Made by a program: the position numbers and the translations under genes. This document shows positions 16,086-24,603 of a stretch of DNA of 55,031 nucleotides, piece by piece. The notes under the pieces are model-generated. The model did not search any database and was not told where the DNA came from. It saw nothing but the letters and a program-made list of their open reading frames with translations. Source of the stretch: an uncultured Eubacteriales bacterium (GTDB lineage: Bacteria > Bacillota > Clostridia > Oscillospirales > Acutalibacteraceae); contig CAKSQS010000014.1 in the NCBI GenBank assembly GCA_934486705.1, positions 1-55,031 on the forward strand, written 5' to 3'. Every line of letters begins with the position of its first letter. Position 1 is the stretch's first letter.

Positions 16086-16356
16086 TTTCCTGCTTTAGCC
16101 TTTCAAAAACCATTTTGTAGCCCTCGTTTATAGAGCGGCTTACCCTGCTTATGGTGGCGGTGCTGACGCCCGTGGCCTCTATTATTTCGCTGTAAACCGC
16201 CTTGTTGTAAAGCATTTTACCCACGGTGTAGCGCTGCGCTATTGCCTGAATTTCTTTAGGCGTGCAGGCGTCGGAGAAAAATTTATAGCATTCTTCCTTG
16301 TTTTTAAGGGTTAAAATAGCCTCAAAAAGCTGGTCGGTTGAATTGGTTTTTTCCAT
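16078..16356 (-). CDS. YerC/YecD family TrpR-related regulator
   Basis: A 92-residue protein of the YerC/TrpR-related family. The helix-turn-helix is at about residues 45-75 (S-E-I-I-E-A-T-G-V-S-T-A-T-I-S-R-V), preceded by T-P-K-E-I-Q-A-I-A-Q-R-Y. These proteins resemble the Trp repressor fold, but no ligand is known. The gene is driven by a consensus promoter at 16389-16417 and leads a two-gene transcript with the methyltransferase. Confidence 0.92.
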   Translation of the reverse strand: MEKTNSTDQLFEAILTLKNKEECYKFFSDACTPKEIQAIAQRYTVGKMLYNKAVYSEIIEATGVSTATISRVSRSINEGYKMVFERLKQENE

Positions 16357-16388
16357 ATTTCAGACTTCTTTCAATTCATTGTATTTAT

Positions 16389-16417
16389 ATTTTAACACAT
16401 TAAACCGTTAAAGTCAA
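16389..16417 (-). promoter_or_regulatory. Promoter of yerC
   Basis: On the minus strand TTGACT (16412-16417) and TAAAAT (16389-16394) are 17 bases apart, 32 bases before the yerC start. It is back to back with the promoter for the nuclease genes. Confidence 0.8.
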
Positions 16418-16424
16418 AACATAC

Positions 16425-16453
16425 TTGCGAAATCTCTTTAAAAATGTTATATT
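16425..16453 (+). promoter_or_regulatory. Promoter of the SbcD-YhaN-like operon
   Basis: TTGCGA (16425-16430) and TATATT (16448-16453) have a 17-base spacer and a TG at 16445-16446 (extended -10). Transcription would start just before the ribosome binding site GGGGAT of the TTG-started gene at 16476. Confidence 0.6.
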
Positions 16454-16475
16454 TAAAAGCAGGGGATGATTTGCT

Positions 16476-17594
16476 TTGAACAGTGTTAAAATACTGCATT
16501 TAGCCGATATACACATAGGCGCCGCGCAGAGCTTTTTGGGCGCGGGCGCGACTATGAGAAGATATGAAACGCTTATGACCTTTGAGCGTATAATCGATAC
16601 GGCGCGGGAGCAAAACGTGCGGATTATAGCCGCCGCGGGGGATATTTTTGATTCAAACAGCGTACCCGAGGAGTTTATTGCGCCCGTGTTTGCCAAAATA
16701 GCCGAAGTGCCCGATATTAAGGTGGTATTTGCAGCGGGAAACCACGACCCGCTGACGGCGGACTCGCCCTTTAAAACCCGAAAGCTGCCGCAAAATCTTT
16801 ATGTTTTGGGCACTGCCGACGACTGCATAACCTTTGACGATATAAAGCTGCGGGTATACGGCAGGTCGTTTGAAAGCGTGTATACGGCAGGGGAGGAGCG
16901 TTTCTCGCTTGCCCCGCCGGATGATGACTATATAAATTTAATGGTGCTGCACGGGGAGCAGCGCGGCGATATGGGCTCGCCTTATAATTCCGTTACTCCC
17001 GGGTTTATTGAAAGCAGCGGAATGGATTACATAGCGCTGGGGCACATACATAAGCGCACCGAAATACAGCGGCTGGGCAAAACGTTTTTCGCTTACTCCG
17101 GCTGCCCCGAGGGTATGGGCTTTGACGAGTTGGGCGAAAAGGGCGTTTATATAGGCGAAATATCAAAGGGGGATTGCCGCCTTGAATTTCTGCCGACGGC
17201 GCGCAGAATGTGCCTTTATGAAAAGATTGACGTTACGGGCAGCGAAACAAACGCTGCGGCGGCGGAAAAAATTCTTGCCGCTTTAAGAGAAAAATACGGA
17301 GAAAATTACGCCGAGAATCTATTTAAGATAGAGCTTACGGGCATAGCGGACGTAAACACGGCGGAAATTCAGGGCAGGCTCGGCGCGCTTTATTTTGTAA
17401 AGCTGCGGGATAAAACCGAACCCCCCGTTAATTACGATGAATTATCGCGCGAAATTTCTTTAAAGGGATTATTCGTTAAAAATATGCTTTCTAGGCTGAA
17501 CTCGGCAGACGAAGAAGAAAAAGAAAATTTAAAAGAGGCGCTGAAATTGGGCTTAAAGGCGTTTGACGGCGAGGTGAGCTGCGATGAAAATTAA
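16476..17594 (+). CDS. SbcD/YhaO-like DNA repair exonuclease
   Basis: A 372-residue calcineurin-like phosphoesterase of the Mre11/SbcD/YhaO group. Metal motifs in order are A-D-I-H-I-G (about 10-15), G-D-I-F-D-S (about 55), G-N-H-D-P (about 89), V-L-H-G-E (about 157) and G-H-I-H-K-R (about 190). The TTG start has AGGGGATGA upstream. It overlaps the following SMC-like ATPase gene by 11 bases, the usual nuclease-ATPase pairing. The partner would form the clamp that processes broken DNA ends. Confidence 0.92.
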   Translation: MNSVKILHLADIHIGAAQSFLGAGATMRRYETLMTFERIIDTAREQNVRIIAAAGDIFDSNSVPEEFIAPVFAKIAEVPDIKVVFAAGNHDPLTADSPFKTRKLPQNLYVLGTADDCITFDDIKLRVYGRSFESVYTAGEERFSLAPPDDDYINLMVLHGEQRGDMGSPYNSVTPGFIESSGMDYIALGHIHKRTEIQRLGKTFFAYSGCPEGMGFDELGEKGVYIGEISKGDCRLEFLPTARRMCLYEKIDVTGSETNAAAAEKILAALREKYGENYAENLFKIELTGIADVNTAEIQGRLGALYFVKLRDKTEPPVNYDELSREISLKGLFVKNMLSRLNSADEEEKENLKEALKLGLKAFDGEVSCDEN

Positions 17595-19947
17595 AAGGGT
17601 ATATATTGCCGCGTTCGGCGGGCTTAAAAACAAAACGGTGGATTTTGAAGACGGCTTTAACGTGATATACGGCGAGAACGAAAACGGCAAAACCACGGTT
17701 ATGACCTTTATTAAAATGATGTTTTACGGCAGCGAGCGCGGGTCTTCCGCCATTGCTAAAAATCCGCGCAAAAAATACGCCCCGTGGAGCGGGGAAAGAC
17801 CTGCGGGCAGCATTGATTTTGAGCACGGCGGCAGAAGCTACCGCTTGGAGCGCGAGTTCCGCAGTTCAAATTCGACCGATAAAATAACCCTTACCGATAT
17901 GTCGGCAGGCACGCGCGAGAGCCTATCGGGCGATGTGGGGAGCAGGTTTTTCGGGCTTTCGGCTGCCGCATTTGAGCGGAGCGTTTTTGTGGGGCAGTTC
18001 GTCAAGGCGGAAAGCGACGCGTCCGCCGAGAGCGAGATAAACTCCAAGCTTTCAAATATGGTGACTACGGGGGATGAATCGGTATCCTTTAATACGGTAA
18101 GTGACAGGCTGCAAAAGGCGCGCTTAAGTCTTATTTCCAAAAGCGGCAGAGCAGGGGAGTGCGATAAAAATAAAAAGCGGTTGGCACTGCTGAATGAGGA
18201 GCTTGAAAAGGCAGAGCGCGTATACGAAAAGCATGCGGAATACAGAAAAAACGCCGACCGTATTAAGGCGGCGCTTGAAAAGGAAACCGAGCGCGCGGCA
18301 CATCTGAAAGCGAAAATTGACGCCGAGCAGGATATACGCAACGCCGCAAAGCTTAAGGAAATGCTTGAAGCCAAGGAAGAGCTTGAAAAGGCAAAAGAAG
18401 AGCTGCGTTTGGCGGACGGCGGGGTAATAGACGATTTGTATGTCGGCAAGGTAAAGCTGTGCCTTTCAAAGCTTGAAACCACCGCAGAGAGATTGAAGGA
18501 CAAGACCGCCGAGGTGCAAAGGCTTAAAGATAGCACCGAGACCGCCGAGGATAAGGGCGGCAGGGAAAAAGCGGAGAGCCTTGAAAGGGAAATTGACGGC
18601 TTAAATAATAAAAAAGCGGAAATTGAAAATAATATTTCCGAGAATAAAAAGAGCGCGGAAAGCCTTAAAGCGACCGAAAACGATGTTAAGCGGAAAAAAA
18701 GCGGCATAAATATTGTATTTATCACGGTTGCGGGCTTTGCGCTTTTAGCGGCGCTGCTGCTTTTTGCCTTTAAAATGCAGAGTGTTGCTTTAATACCTGC
18801 CGCAGGGGCGGCGGTATCGGCGCTTTTGAGCTTTCTTTTGCGCCCTGCGGATAAGCGCGCGCTTGCAGAGTATGAAAATAAGCTTAAAGCCTTTGAAGAG
18901 GAGGCTGAAAGGCTTAATACCGATAAGGCGGATGTTTTGCAGCAAATTTCTCTTTTATCGGCGCGGCTTGAGGCGATAAACACCTCGCTCGGAATGGGAG
19001 CGGCGGCGCTTGAAAACCAAAAAAAGCTGCTGCTTGAAAGCGAAAGGGCAAAGGATGAATTGGAAATTGCCTGCAAAACCGCCGAAAAAACGCTTTTTGA
19101 GCTTTACGGCAGCTATAAACCCGCAGCGAGCGTAGAGGAAATTGCGCGCGGGCTTGATACCCTCACTGAAAAGGCGGAGCAATTAAAGCAGATAAAGCAA
19201 AGGCTTAATTATTTGGCGCGTGACCTCGGCAATATTTCTTATGAAGAGGCGCGCGAAAAATTAGCGGCAATGCCCGAAACCGCGGGCGACACTGATTTTG
19301 AGGGCATTAAGGCGGAATATGAAAGCCTTGCGGCGGAAATTGCCAAAAAGCGCAACGCTTTAACGGCTGCGGAAACAGAGGACAGGGTAAGCCTTAAAAA
19401 CGCGCCCGACCCCGAAACGCTTAAATCGGAAATTAAGGAGCTTACCGAGAAAATAAGCCGCCAGGAGGAGTTTTGCCGCGCTGCGGACACGGCGCTTGAA
19501 ATTTTGCAAAACAGCTTTGCCGAGCTTCGCGGCAGCTACGGCTCGGCGCTGGAGAAAAAGGCGGCGGATATTTTTGCAAGGCTTACAGGCGGCGCTTACG
19601 GCTCGGTGCTTATTTCAAAGGCGTTTGATATGAGCGTTGAAAAAAACGGCGAGTTCGGCAGCCATGAGGCGGATTATTTAAGCAGCGGCACGGCGGATCA
19701 GGCGTATTTAAGCCTGCGGCTGGCGCTATCAACCATAATATTTGAAACCTCTGGCGCACTGCCTATATTTTTGGATGACTCGCTTGCGCAGTATGACGAC
19801 CGCAGAATGAAAACGGCGGCGGAGTTTTTACGGGAATATTCGGAGAAATGCCAGGTAATAATGTTTACATGCCACGGGGCTGTAAGAGACGCGGCGGTGA
19901 AAGCGGGCGCGGCGGAAACTGATTTGGGAGAAAATAATGAGCGGTAA
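17584..19947 (+). CDS. YhaN-like SMC-type ATPase
   Basis: A 787-residue AAA ATPase with the Walker A Y-G-E-N-E-N-G-K-T-T (about 31-40), long coiled coils (about 195-375 and 420-660), two adjacent hydrophobic segments near residues 378-420, and a C-terminal ABC signature Y-L-S-S-G-T-A-D-Q-A-Y-L-S-L-R-L-A-L with Walker B I-F-L-D-D-S-L-A-Q-Y-D-D. The mid-protein hydrophobic hairpin replaces the zinc hook of Rad50/SbcC and is typical of YhaN. Together with the upstream nuclease it likely works in DNA repair. It overlaps the next gene by 11 bases. Confidence 0.9.
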   Translation: MKIKRVYIAAFGGLKNKTVDFEDGFNVIYGENENGKTTVMTFIKMMFYGSERGSSAIAKNPRKKYAPWSGERPAGSIDFEHGGRSYRLEREFRSSNSTDKITLTDMSAGTRESLSGDVGSRFFGLSAAAFERSVFVGQFVKAESDASAESEINSKLSNMVTTGDESVSFNTVSDRLQKARLSLISKSGRAGECDKNKKRLALLNEELEKAERVYEKHAEYRKNADRIKAALEKETERAAHLKAKIDAEQDIRNAAKLKEMLEAKEELEKAKEELRLADGGVIDDLYVGKVKLCLSKLETTAERLKDKTAEVQRLKDSTETAEDKGGREKAESLEREIDGLNNKKAEIENNISENKKSAESLKATENDVKRKKSGINIVFITVAGFALLAALLLFAFKMQSVALIPAAGAAVSALLSFLLRPADKRALAEYENKLKAFEEEAERLNTDKADVLQQISLLSARLEAINTSLGMGAAALENQKKLLLESERAKDELEIACKTAEKTLFELYGSYKPAASVEEIARGLDTLTEKAEQLKQIKQRLNYLARDLGNISYEEAREKLAAMPETAGDTDFEGIKAEYESLAAEIAKKRNALTAAETEDRVSLKNAPDPETLKSEIKELTEKISRQEEFCRAADTALEILQNSFAELRGSYGSALEKKAADIFARLTGGAYGSVLISKAFDMSVEKNGEFGSHEADYLSSGTADQAYLSLRLALSTIIFETSGALPIFLDDSLAQYDDRRMKTAAEFLREYSEKCQVIMFTCHGAVRDAAVKAGAAETDLGENNER

Positions 19948-20659
19948 TAAAGAGGCGGAGCGCGCCGAGCTTGAATGTGAAAAATTTTGGGTGTTTGTAA
20001 CCATGATAGCCGTGGGCGGCTATTTGGGCGCGTACACATTTATACTTAAAGGCAGGGTATTTTGCAATGCGCAAACGGCGAATTTTGTTTTAATGTCCGT
20101 AAATATAGGCACGTTCAACTTTAAAAAAGCGCTTTATTATTTAATACCCATATCGGCGTATTTCGCGGGGGCGGTAATATCCGAGCTTATGCCGAAATAC
20201 ACAAACTCTACGCTTAAAATGCGGTGGGATACATTCTTTATAGGCTTTGAAATGCTGGCGTTTTTAGGGATTGCCTTTATTCCCGATAACGCGCCGCCGC
20301 AAATATGCCAGGTGGCAATAAATTTTGTGGCTTCAATGCAGTATAACACATTCAGGCAATCGCGCCATGTTGCAATGGCTACCACGTTTTGCACCAACCA
20401 CCTGCGGCAGACGGGCGTTAAGTTTGTAAAATGGCTGCGCCACAGAAACAAAGAAATTTTGGCGGAGCTGCTTATGCACCTATCAATGATAGCGGCTTTC
20501 ACCGGCGGCGGGGTGGTATCGGCTCTGCTTTGCACGGTGTTAAAGGGCAGGGCGCTGCTCGGCGCGGAAATACCGCTGCTTGTGGTGTTTGCAGCGCTCC
20601 TGCGCGCAGACCTCGGTGAAGAAAAGGATAAGCTTGATATAGTGCCGCGCGGACATTGA
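19937..20659 (+). CDS. YoaK/DUF1275 family membrane protein
   Basis: A 240-residue DUF1275 (YoaK) protein with about six membrane segments. The family start pattern is G-G-Y-L-G-A-Y-T-F-I-L-K-G-R-V-F-C-N-A-Q-T-A-N, followed by S-M-Q-Y-N-T-F-R in the middle. Function is unknown for the family. It is translationally coupled to the YhaN-like gene (ATG inside its last codons), though no functional link to DNA repair is evident. Confidence 0.9.
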   Translation: MSGNKEAERAELECEKFWVFVTMIAVGGYLGAYTFILKGRVFCNAQTANFVLMSVNIGTFNFKKALYYLIPISAYFAGAVISELMPKYTNSTLKMRWDTFFIGFEMLAFLGIAFIPDNAPPQICQVAINFVASMQYNTFRQSRHVAMATTFCTNHLRQTGVKFVKWLRHRNKEILAELLMHLSMIAAFTGGGVVSALLCTVLKGRALLGAEIPLLVVFAALLRADLGEEKDKLDIVPRGH

Positions 20660-20723
20660 ATCGTGTGCCTATAAAAAACTTGCGGTGTTTACACCGCCAC
20701 GCTTAATTTTGGAAAAGTTGCTG

Positions 20724-20752
20724 TTGACTTTTTTCCCCGCGTGGAATAAAAT
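20724..20752 (+). promoter_or_regulatory. Promoter of the lipoprotein gene
   Basis: TTGACT (20724-20729) and TAAAAT (20747-20752) are 17 bases apart, 30 bases before the ATG at 20783. An AAGGGGGAG ribosome binding site follows at about 20766-20774. Confidence 0.75.
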
Positions 20753-20782
20753 ATAAATATAAGCCTTAAGGGGGAGCGGAAT

Positions 20783-21529
20783 ATGAAAAAAAGAGCCTTT
20801 GCAATACTTGTTTCGGCAGTTTTTGCCGTTATGATTTCTCTTTCCGCCTGCGCCCCGGTAGATAAGGATTACGGCGTTCAGAGCAGCGAGCCCGCAAAGG
20901 TGCAGAAAACTGCCAAAAAAGCGCCCGAAAACGTTAAAAGACCTGCCATAATGTCGGACGATAAGATTATGCCGCAGTTTGTTGATATAAGCCTTTTCGA
21001 CGAGGAAAATTACTCAAACGTTTACCTCGGTAAAAAGTTCAGGTTCAACGTAAATTACGCGGGCAGCGAGCTTGACGCACCCACAACGCTTGCCGCGCTT
21101 GAAAAGCAGGGTTGGCACATTAAGGACGGCGGCAAGTACGATGAGGAATCGCTTATATACGCCTGCGACTCGGTAGACGCGGTTTTTGAAAACGAGGCGG
21201 GAGCAACCCTTAAAGCGGTTTTCTATAATTCCTCAAACAGCTCGGTTAAAATGAAGAAGTGCAATATTGTGAAACTGCGCATTGATAATAACTTTTATCA
21301 AAACAGCGAGCAATATAACGAGTTCAGCGTAAACGGCGTTAATAATAAAATGGCGATCACCGATATTATTGATACTCTCGGAACACCCTCGCATTTTTAC
21401 GGGCTTGCCGAGAATAATTATTACCTTGACTATTTTATTTCAAAGGACGACCGCCGCAACGGCATAACGGTTTATATTGACCCGACAAACGATTTAATAA
21501 CCGCAATTGAATTTTCTTATTATAAATAA
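20783..21529 (+). CDS. Putative lipoprotein of unknown function
   Basis: A 248-residue exported protein. The signal peptide covers residues 1-22 with the lipobox L-S-A-C at 20-23, so it should be anchored by lipid after Lgt processing. The mature part is polar, beginning with a lysine-rich linker, and resembles no family I recognise. It has its own promoter and a strong downstream terminator, so it is a single-gene unit. Confidence 0.8.
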   Translation: MKKRAFAILVSAVFAVMISLSACAPVDKDYGVQSSEPAKVQKTAKKAPENVKRPAIMSDDKIMPQFVDISLFDEENYSNVYLGKKFRFNVNYAGSELDAPTTLAALEKQGWHIKDGGKYDEESLIYACDSVDAVFENEAGATLKAVFYNSSNSSVKMKKCNIVKLRIDNNFYQNSEQYNEFSVNGVNNKMAITDIIDTLGTPSHFYGLAENNYYLDYFISKDDRRNGITVYIDPTNDLITAIEFSYYK

Positions 21530-21533
21530 TTAA

Positions 21534-21575
21534 CAACCCCACTGACAAAGCTTTTTGCCGGTGGGGTTGCTTTTT
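21534..21575. terminator. Bidirectional terminator between lipoprotein and crp genes
   Basis: The stem CAACCCCACTG (21534-21544) with CGGTGGGGTTG (21559-21569) is 11 bp with one T-G pair. T5 follows on the plus strand. It separates two convergent genes. Confidence 0.88.
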
Positions 21576-21588
21576 CTGCACCGTATTT

Positions 21589-22251
21589 TTACAGACCGTC
21601 GAAAAATATTTCAAAACGGTTCTTATTATATTTCAAAAGTCCGTCCTTTTGCATTTTTGAAAGCTCGGCGCTCAGCGCGCTGCGATCTGTGCCGAGGTAA
21701 TCGGCAAGCTGGCGGCGATCGTAGGGAATTTCAAATTTATAAGAGCCCGATGTTTTAACGCACTCCGATAAATAGGACATAAGCCGCGCACGTATGGTCT
21801 TCGGCGTAATGTTAAGCATACGCGAGGAAAGCTTTAAATTTTTAGAGGCGCAGACCGTAAGCAGATTTTTTAAAAGCTTCAGCTGCGCTTTATTTTTTAC
21901 GCCGTCCGTTTCAAGCAGCGCCCGAATATCAATAAAAAGAATTTCGCTCTTTTCGTATGCGGTAACGTGCTGCAGCATTAAAGAACCCGGAACGCAGGCA
22001 TATGCCTCGGCAAATGCGCCGCCCTTTTCCACGCCTGAAATTACGCTGTTGTTTCCCCATACGTCGCTAAGCTCTATTATCACCCTGCCCGAAAGCACAA
22101 TGCCTATTTCCCTTACAGGCTCGCCCTCGTAAAGCACGGTCTCGCCCTTTTCAAATATGCGCTTTCGGGTGTTTTGCGGGTTTAAAAGCTCCCGCACCTC
22201 ATTTTCGGTAAGCCCGCTGAAAAGCGGAATTTTACTTAATACATCATACAA
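21589..22251 (-). CDS. Crp/Fnr family transcriptional regulator
   Basis: A 220-residue regulator with an N-terminal cyclic-nucleotide-binding-like beta barrel (about 1-120; I-P-L-F-S-G-L-T-E-N-E-V then G-E-T-V-L-Y-E-G-E-P-V) and a C-terminal winged helix (about 145-215; Q-L-A-D-Y-L-G-T-D-R-S-A-L-S-A-E-L). No N-terminal cysteine cluster is present, so it is not an iron-sulfur Fnr. The effector is unknown. It is the last gene of the PduL-HemW-phosphatase run and overlaps the phosphatase stop by 8 bases. Confidence 0.92.
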   Translation of the reverse strand: MYDVLSKIPLFSGLTENEVRELLNPQNTRKRIFEKGETVLYEGEPVREIGIVLSGRVIIELSDVWGNNSVISGVEKGGAFAEAYACVPGSLMLQHVTAYEKSEILFIDIRALLETDGVKNKAQLKLLKNLLTVCASKNLKLSSRMLNITPKTIRARLMSYLSECVKTSGSYKFEIPYDRRQLADYLGTDRSALSAELSKMQKDGLLKYNKNRFEIFFDGL

Positions 22252-22849
22252 TACCGTAAACCTCTATAACGCCGCTTTTATGGTAAAGTGAGGGGGTAAC
22301 CCTTACGGAATATCCCCTGCCGTTATCCGCAGTCCATTCAACGGGCTTGTGTCTCGGCACGGCGGAAACGCCGAGCAGCATCATAATAGCGCCGCCGTGC
22401 ATTATAACGGCGCTTTCCGTAAGCTCGTTTTCAATCATATCAAGCACGATTCTATTAAACCCTACGCAAATGCGCTTTATAAACTCGGAATTATCCTCTC
22501 CGCCGGGCGGAGCGGAAAGCCTGCCCGACGTCCACGGTATAAAATCCGGGTTGCTTTCAAGCTCGGCTGCGGTTTTATTCTCAAACGAGCCGAAATCGTA
22601 CTCCTTTAATTCCTCAACCGTAAAAGGCTCAAAATCGGGGTAGAGCACGGCGCCCGTCTGGCGGCAGCGCAGCATTGGGCTTGAATAGAGCCTTTCAATT
22701 TCGGGGTAATCAATATCGTCCTTTAACAGGCGCAGTTCGTTCAGTCCCTCCGGTGCGAGCGGTAAATCGGTTTTGCAGCCGATATACCGTCCGTCATAAT
22801 TCGCGTCGGTAGCTCCATGGCGTATAAGATGAATTTTAAGCGTTCTCAT
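22244..22849 (-). CDS. Histidine phosphatase family protein (CobC-like)
   Basis: A 201-residue phosphoglycerate mutase-like phosphatase. The catalytic motif L-I-R-H-G-A-T is at residues 8-14, the second arginine lies in Y-S-S-P-M-L-R-C-R-Q-T, and the late histidine in M-H-G-G-A-I. It resembles alpha-ribazole phosphatases of cobalamin synthesis, but no cobalamin genes are nearby, so the substrate is open. Its ATG shares a base with the hemW stop (TAATG). Confidence 0.87.
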   Translation of the reverse strand: MRTLKIHLIRHGATDANYDGRYIGCKTDLPLAPEGLNELRLLKDDIDYPEIERLYSSPMLRCRQTGAVLYPDFEPFTVEELKEYDFGSFENKTAAELESNPDFIPWTSGRLSAPPGGEDNSEFIKRICVGFNRIVLDMIENELTESAVIMHGGAIMMLLGVSAVPRHKPVEWTADNGRGYSVRVTPSLYHKSGVIEVYGIV

Positions 22850-23970
22850 TATATATTCTCCAGTAATTCGGTTATTATGCTGTTGGAAACCGGCATACCC
22901 TTGTCGGTTATCGCAACCGCGTTTTCGGTTATTTTTACAAGCCCTATACCGCTTAAGGTTTCCGCCGCTTTTAAAAAGCTATCAGGCAGAGCAGACCCGA
23001 ACCGCCTGCGGTACTCGGCAAAATTCACACCGCTTAAAAGCCGCAAACGCAACATAATGTATTCGGCTGCGTCTCCGCCGTCGCCGTCGGGCACGGGCGG
23101 CTCTCCGTTTAAAAAGGCTTTAATGTTGCGGGGGTAGAAAAATCGCTTGCCGTCAATAAAGGAGTGCGCCGCCGCGCCTATGCCTAAATACTCATCGCAA
23201 TTCCAATATTTAAGGTTGTGGCGGCTTTCATACTTGGGGCGGCAGAAGTTTGATATTTCATAATGCAAATATCCCTTATTTTCAAGGTATTCGCATATAT
23301 ACATATATTGCTCCGCCGTTTCATCGTCATCGGGCAGCGCCAAAGTATTTCTGTTTTTATAAAAAAGTGTGTTTTCCTCTATTTTCAGTATATATACGGA
23401 TATATGCTCGGGCTTAAGCCCCACGGTAAAATCAAGGCTTTTTTTAAGGCTTTCTTTATTTGAGCCGGGCAAACCGCACATTAAATCGAGCGAAATATTT
23501 TTAAAGCCCATATCCCGTGCCGCTTTAACCGTTTCGGCGGTGTCCCTTACGGTGTGCGTTCGTCCGAGCAGCAAAAGTTCCTTATCATTTCCGCTTTGCG
23601 CGCCGACAGACAGCCTGTTCACCCCCGCCGTTTTACAGGCGGAAAGAAATTCGGCGGAATTGCCCGAGGGGTTTAATTCAGCGGTAATCTCGGCATTATC
23701 TGTAATACAAAAAGAGGAGCGCGCCGCCCTTAAAAGGGGAATGATTTTGCTCCCCAAAAGCGACGGCGTTCCTCCGCCGAAGTAGACAGTATCAATAGGG
23801 CGGCAGAGTTTACCGCCCCAGTTTTTAAAGGATTCACAAAGCCCTTTTACATATTCTTCCGTAAGCTTGTTTGTAACACAAGCGGAATAAAAATCGCAAT
23901 ACGCGCATTTTTTCGCGCAAAAGGGTATGTGGATATAAAGCCCTACGGGGTTATCAGTCAAGAATTTCAC
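22849..23970 (-). CDS. hemW: HemW-like radical SAM protein
   Basis: A 373-residue radical SAM protein of the HemW group (formerly annotated as oxygen-independent coproporphyrinogen oxidase). The cluster motif C-A-K-K-C-A-Y-C is at residues 18-25, followed by Y-F-G-G-G-T-P-S and the C-terminal HemW domain with Y-E-I-S-N-F and H-N-L-K-Y-W. HemW is a heme chaperone in bacteria tested; the local HemN role is not supported. It overlaps the pduL stop by 17 bases. Confidence 0.93.
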   Translation of the reverse strand: MKFLTDNPVGLYIHIPFCAKKCAYCDFYSACVTNKLTEEYVKGLCESFKNWGGKLCRPIDTVYFGGGTPSLLGSKIIPLLRAARSSFCITDNAEITAELNPSGNSAEFLSACKTAGVNRLSVGAQSGNDKELLLLGRTHTVRDTAETVKAARDMGFKNISLDLMCGLPGSNKESLKKSLDFTVGLKPEHISVYILKIEENTLFYKNRNTLALPDDDETAEQYMYICEYLENKGYLHYEISNFCRPKYESRHNLKYWNCDEYLGIGAAAHSFIDGKRFFYPRNIKAFLNGEPPVPDGDGGDAAEYIMLRLRLLSGVNFAEYRRRFGSALPDSFLKAAETLSGIGLVKITENAVAITDKGMPVSNSIITELLENI

Positions 23971-24526
23971 CTATGCAGCTGCCGGGAACTGCGGCGGCGT
24001 TTGCCTCGTCGGTATCTATATGCATAGCAAGCTTATATTTGGGGCTGACGCGTGCCACAACATCGCCGAAAACAAGCGCGCGGCCCTCTGTCGGAATTTT
24101 AACGCTTACAATCTGCTTGTCCTTAATGCCGTATTTCTCTGCGTCCTCGGGGGTCATATGTATGTGGCGCTTTGCGGCAATAACGCCCTCGGTCAGCTCA
24201 ATTTCACCCGCAGGGCCTACAAGCTTACATACGCCCGAGCCCTTAATATCGCCTGATTCTCTTATGGGCGCGGTAACGCCTATTGAGCGTGCGTCGGTAA
24301 GGGACAGCTCAACCTGCGTTTCGGGGCGGGTAGGACCTAATATCGACGCTTTAAGCTGCGATTTCGGGCCTACTACGGTAACCTTTTCTTCGCACGCAAA
24401 CTGACCCGGCTGAGAGAGATCTTTTTTCGGGGTGAGCTTGTGACCCTTGCCGAAAAGTATTTCAAGTGCCTCGTCTGTCACGTGAACGTGGCGCGCGGAT
24501 ATTTCAACCAAAACTTCTTTTGCCAT
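23954..24526 (-). CDS. pduL: PduL-type phosphate acyltransferase
   Basis: A 190-residue PduL-family phosphotransacylase that converts acyl-CoA and phosphate to acyl-phosphate and CoA. The two zinc-site histidine motifs are R-H-V-H-V near the start and R-H-I-H-M in the second barrel. I chose the ATG at 24526 because AGGAG lies 11-15 bases before it and the upstream in-frame ATG falls in the promoter. No N-terminal encapsulation peptide or microcompartment gene is present, so it likely serves as a soluble phosphotransacetylase. Confidence 0.93.
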   Translation of the reverse strand: MAKEVLVEISARHVHVTDEALEILFGKGHKLTPKKDLSQPGQFACEEKVTVVGPKSQLKASILGPTRPETQVELSLTDARSIGVTAPIRESGDIKGSGVCKLVGPAGEIELTEGVIAAKRHIHMTPEDAEKYGIKDKQIVSVKIPTEGRALVFGDVVARVSPKYKLAMHIDTDEANAAAVPGSCIGEILD

Positions 24527-24558
24527 TTTATAAGAACTCCTTTTTTTAATCTGATTTA

Positions 24559-24586
24559 ATTTTACCATATTTAAAAAAGTTTTCAA
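24559..24586 (-). promoter_or_regulatory. Promoter of the pduL-hemW operon
   Basis: On the minus strand TTGAAA (24581-24586) and TAAAAT (24559-24564) are 16 bases apart, with TGG before the -10. It separates pduL from the ABC transporter genes ending at 24604. Confidence 0.6.
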
Positions 24587-24603
24587 GTGCCAAAATGCAA
24601 AAA

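Noticed and set aside
17838..19076. A 412-codon open frame on the minus strand inside the YhaN-like gene
   Set aside because: It is antisense to a clear coiled-coil ATPase. Its product is a low-complexity run of S, A, F and L, which arises from the complement of Lys/Glu/Ala-rich codons.
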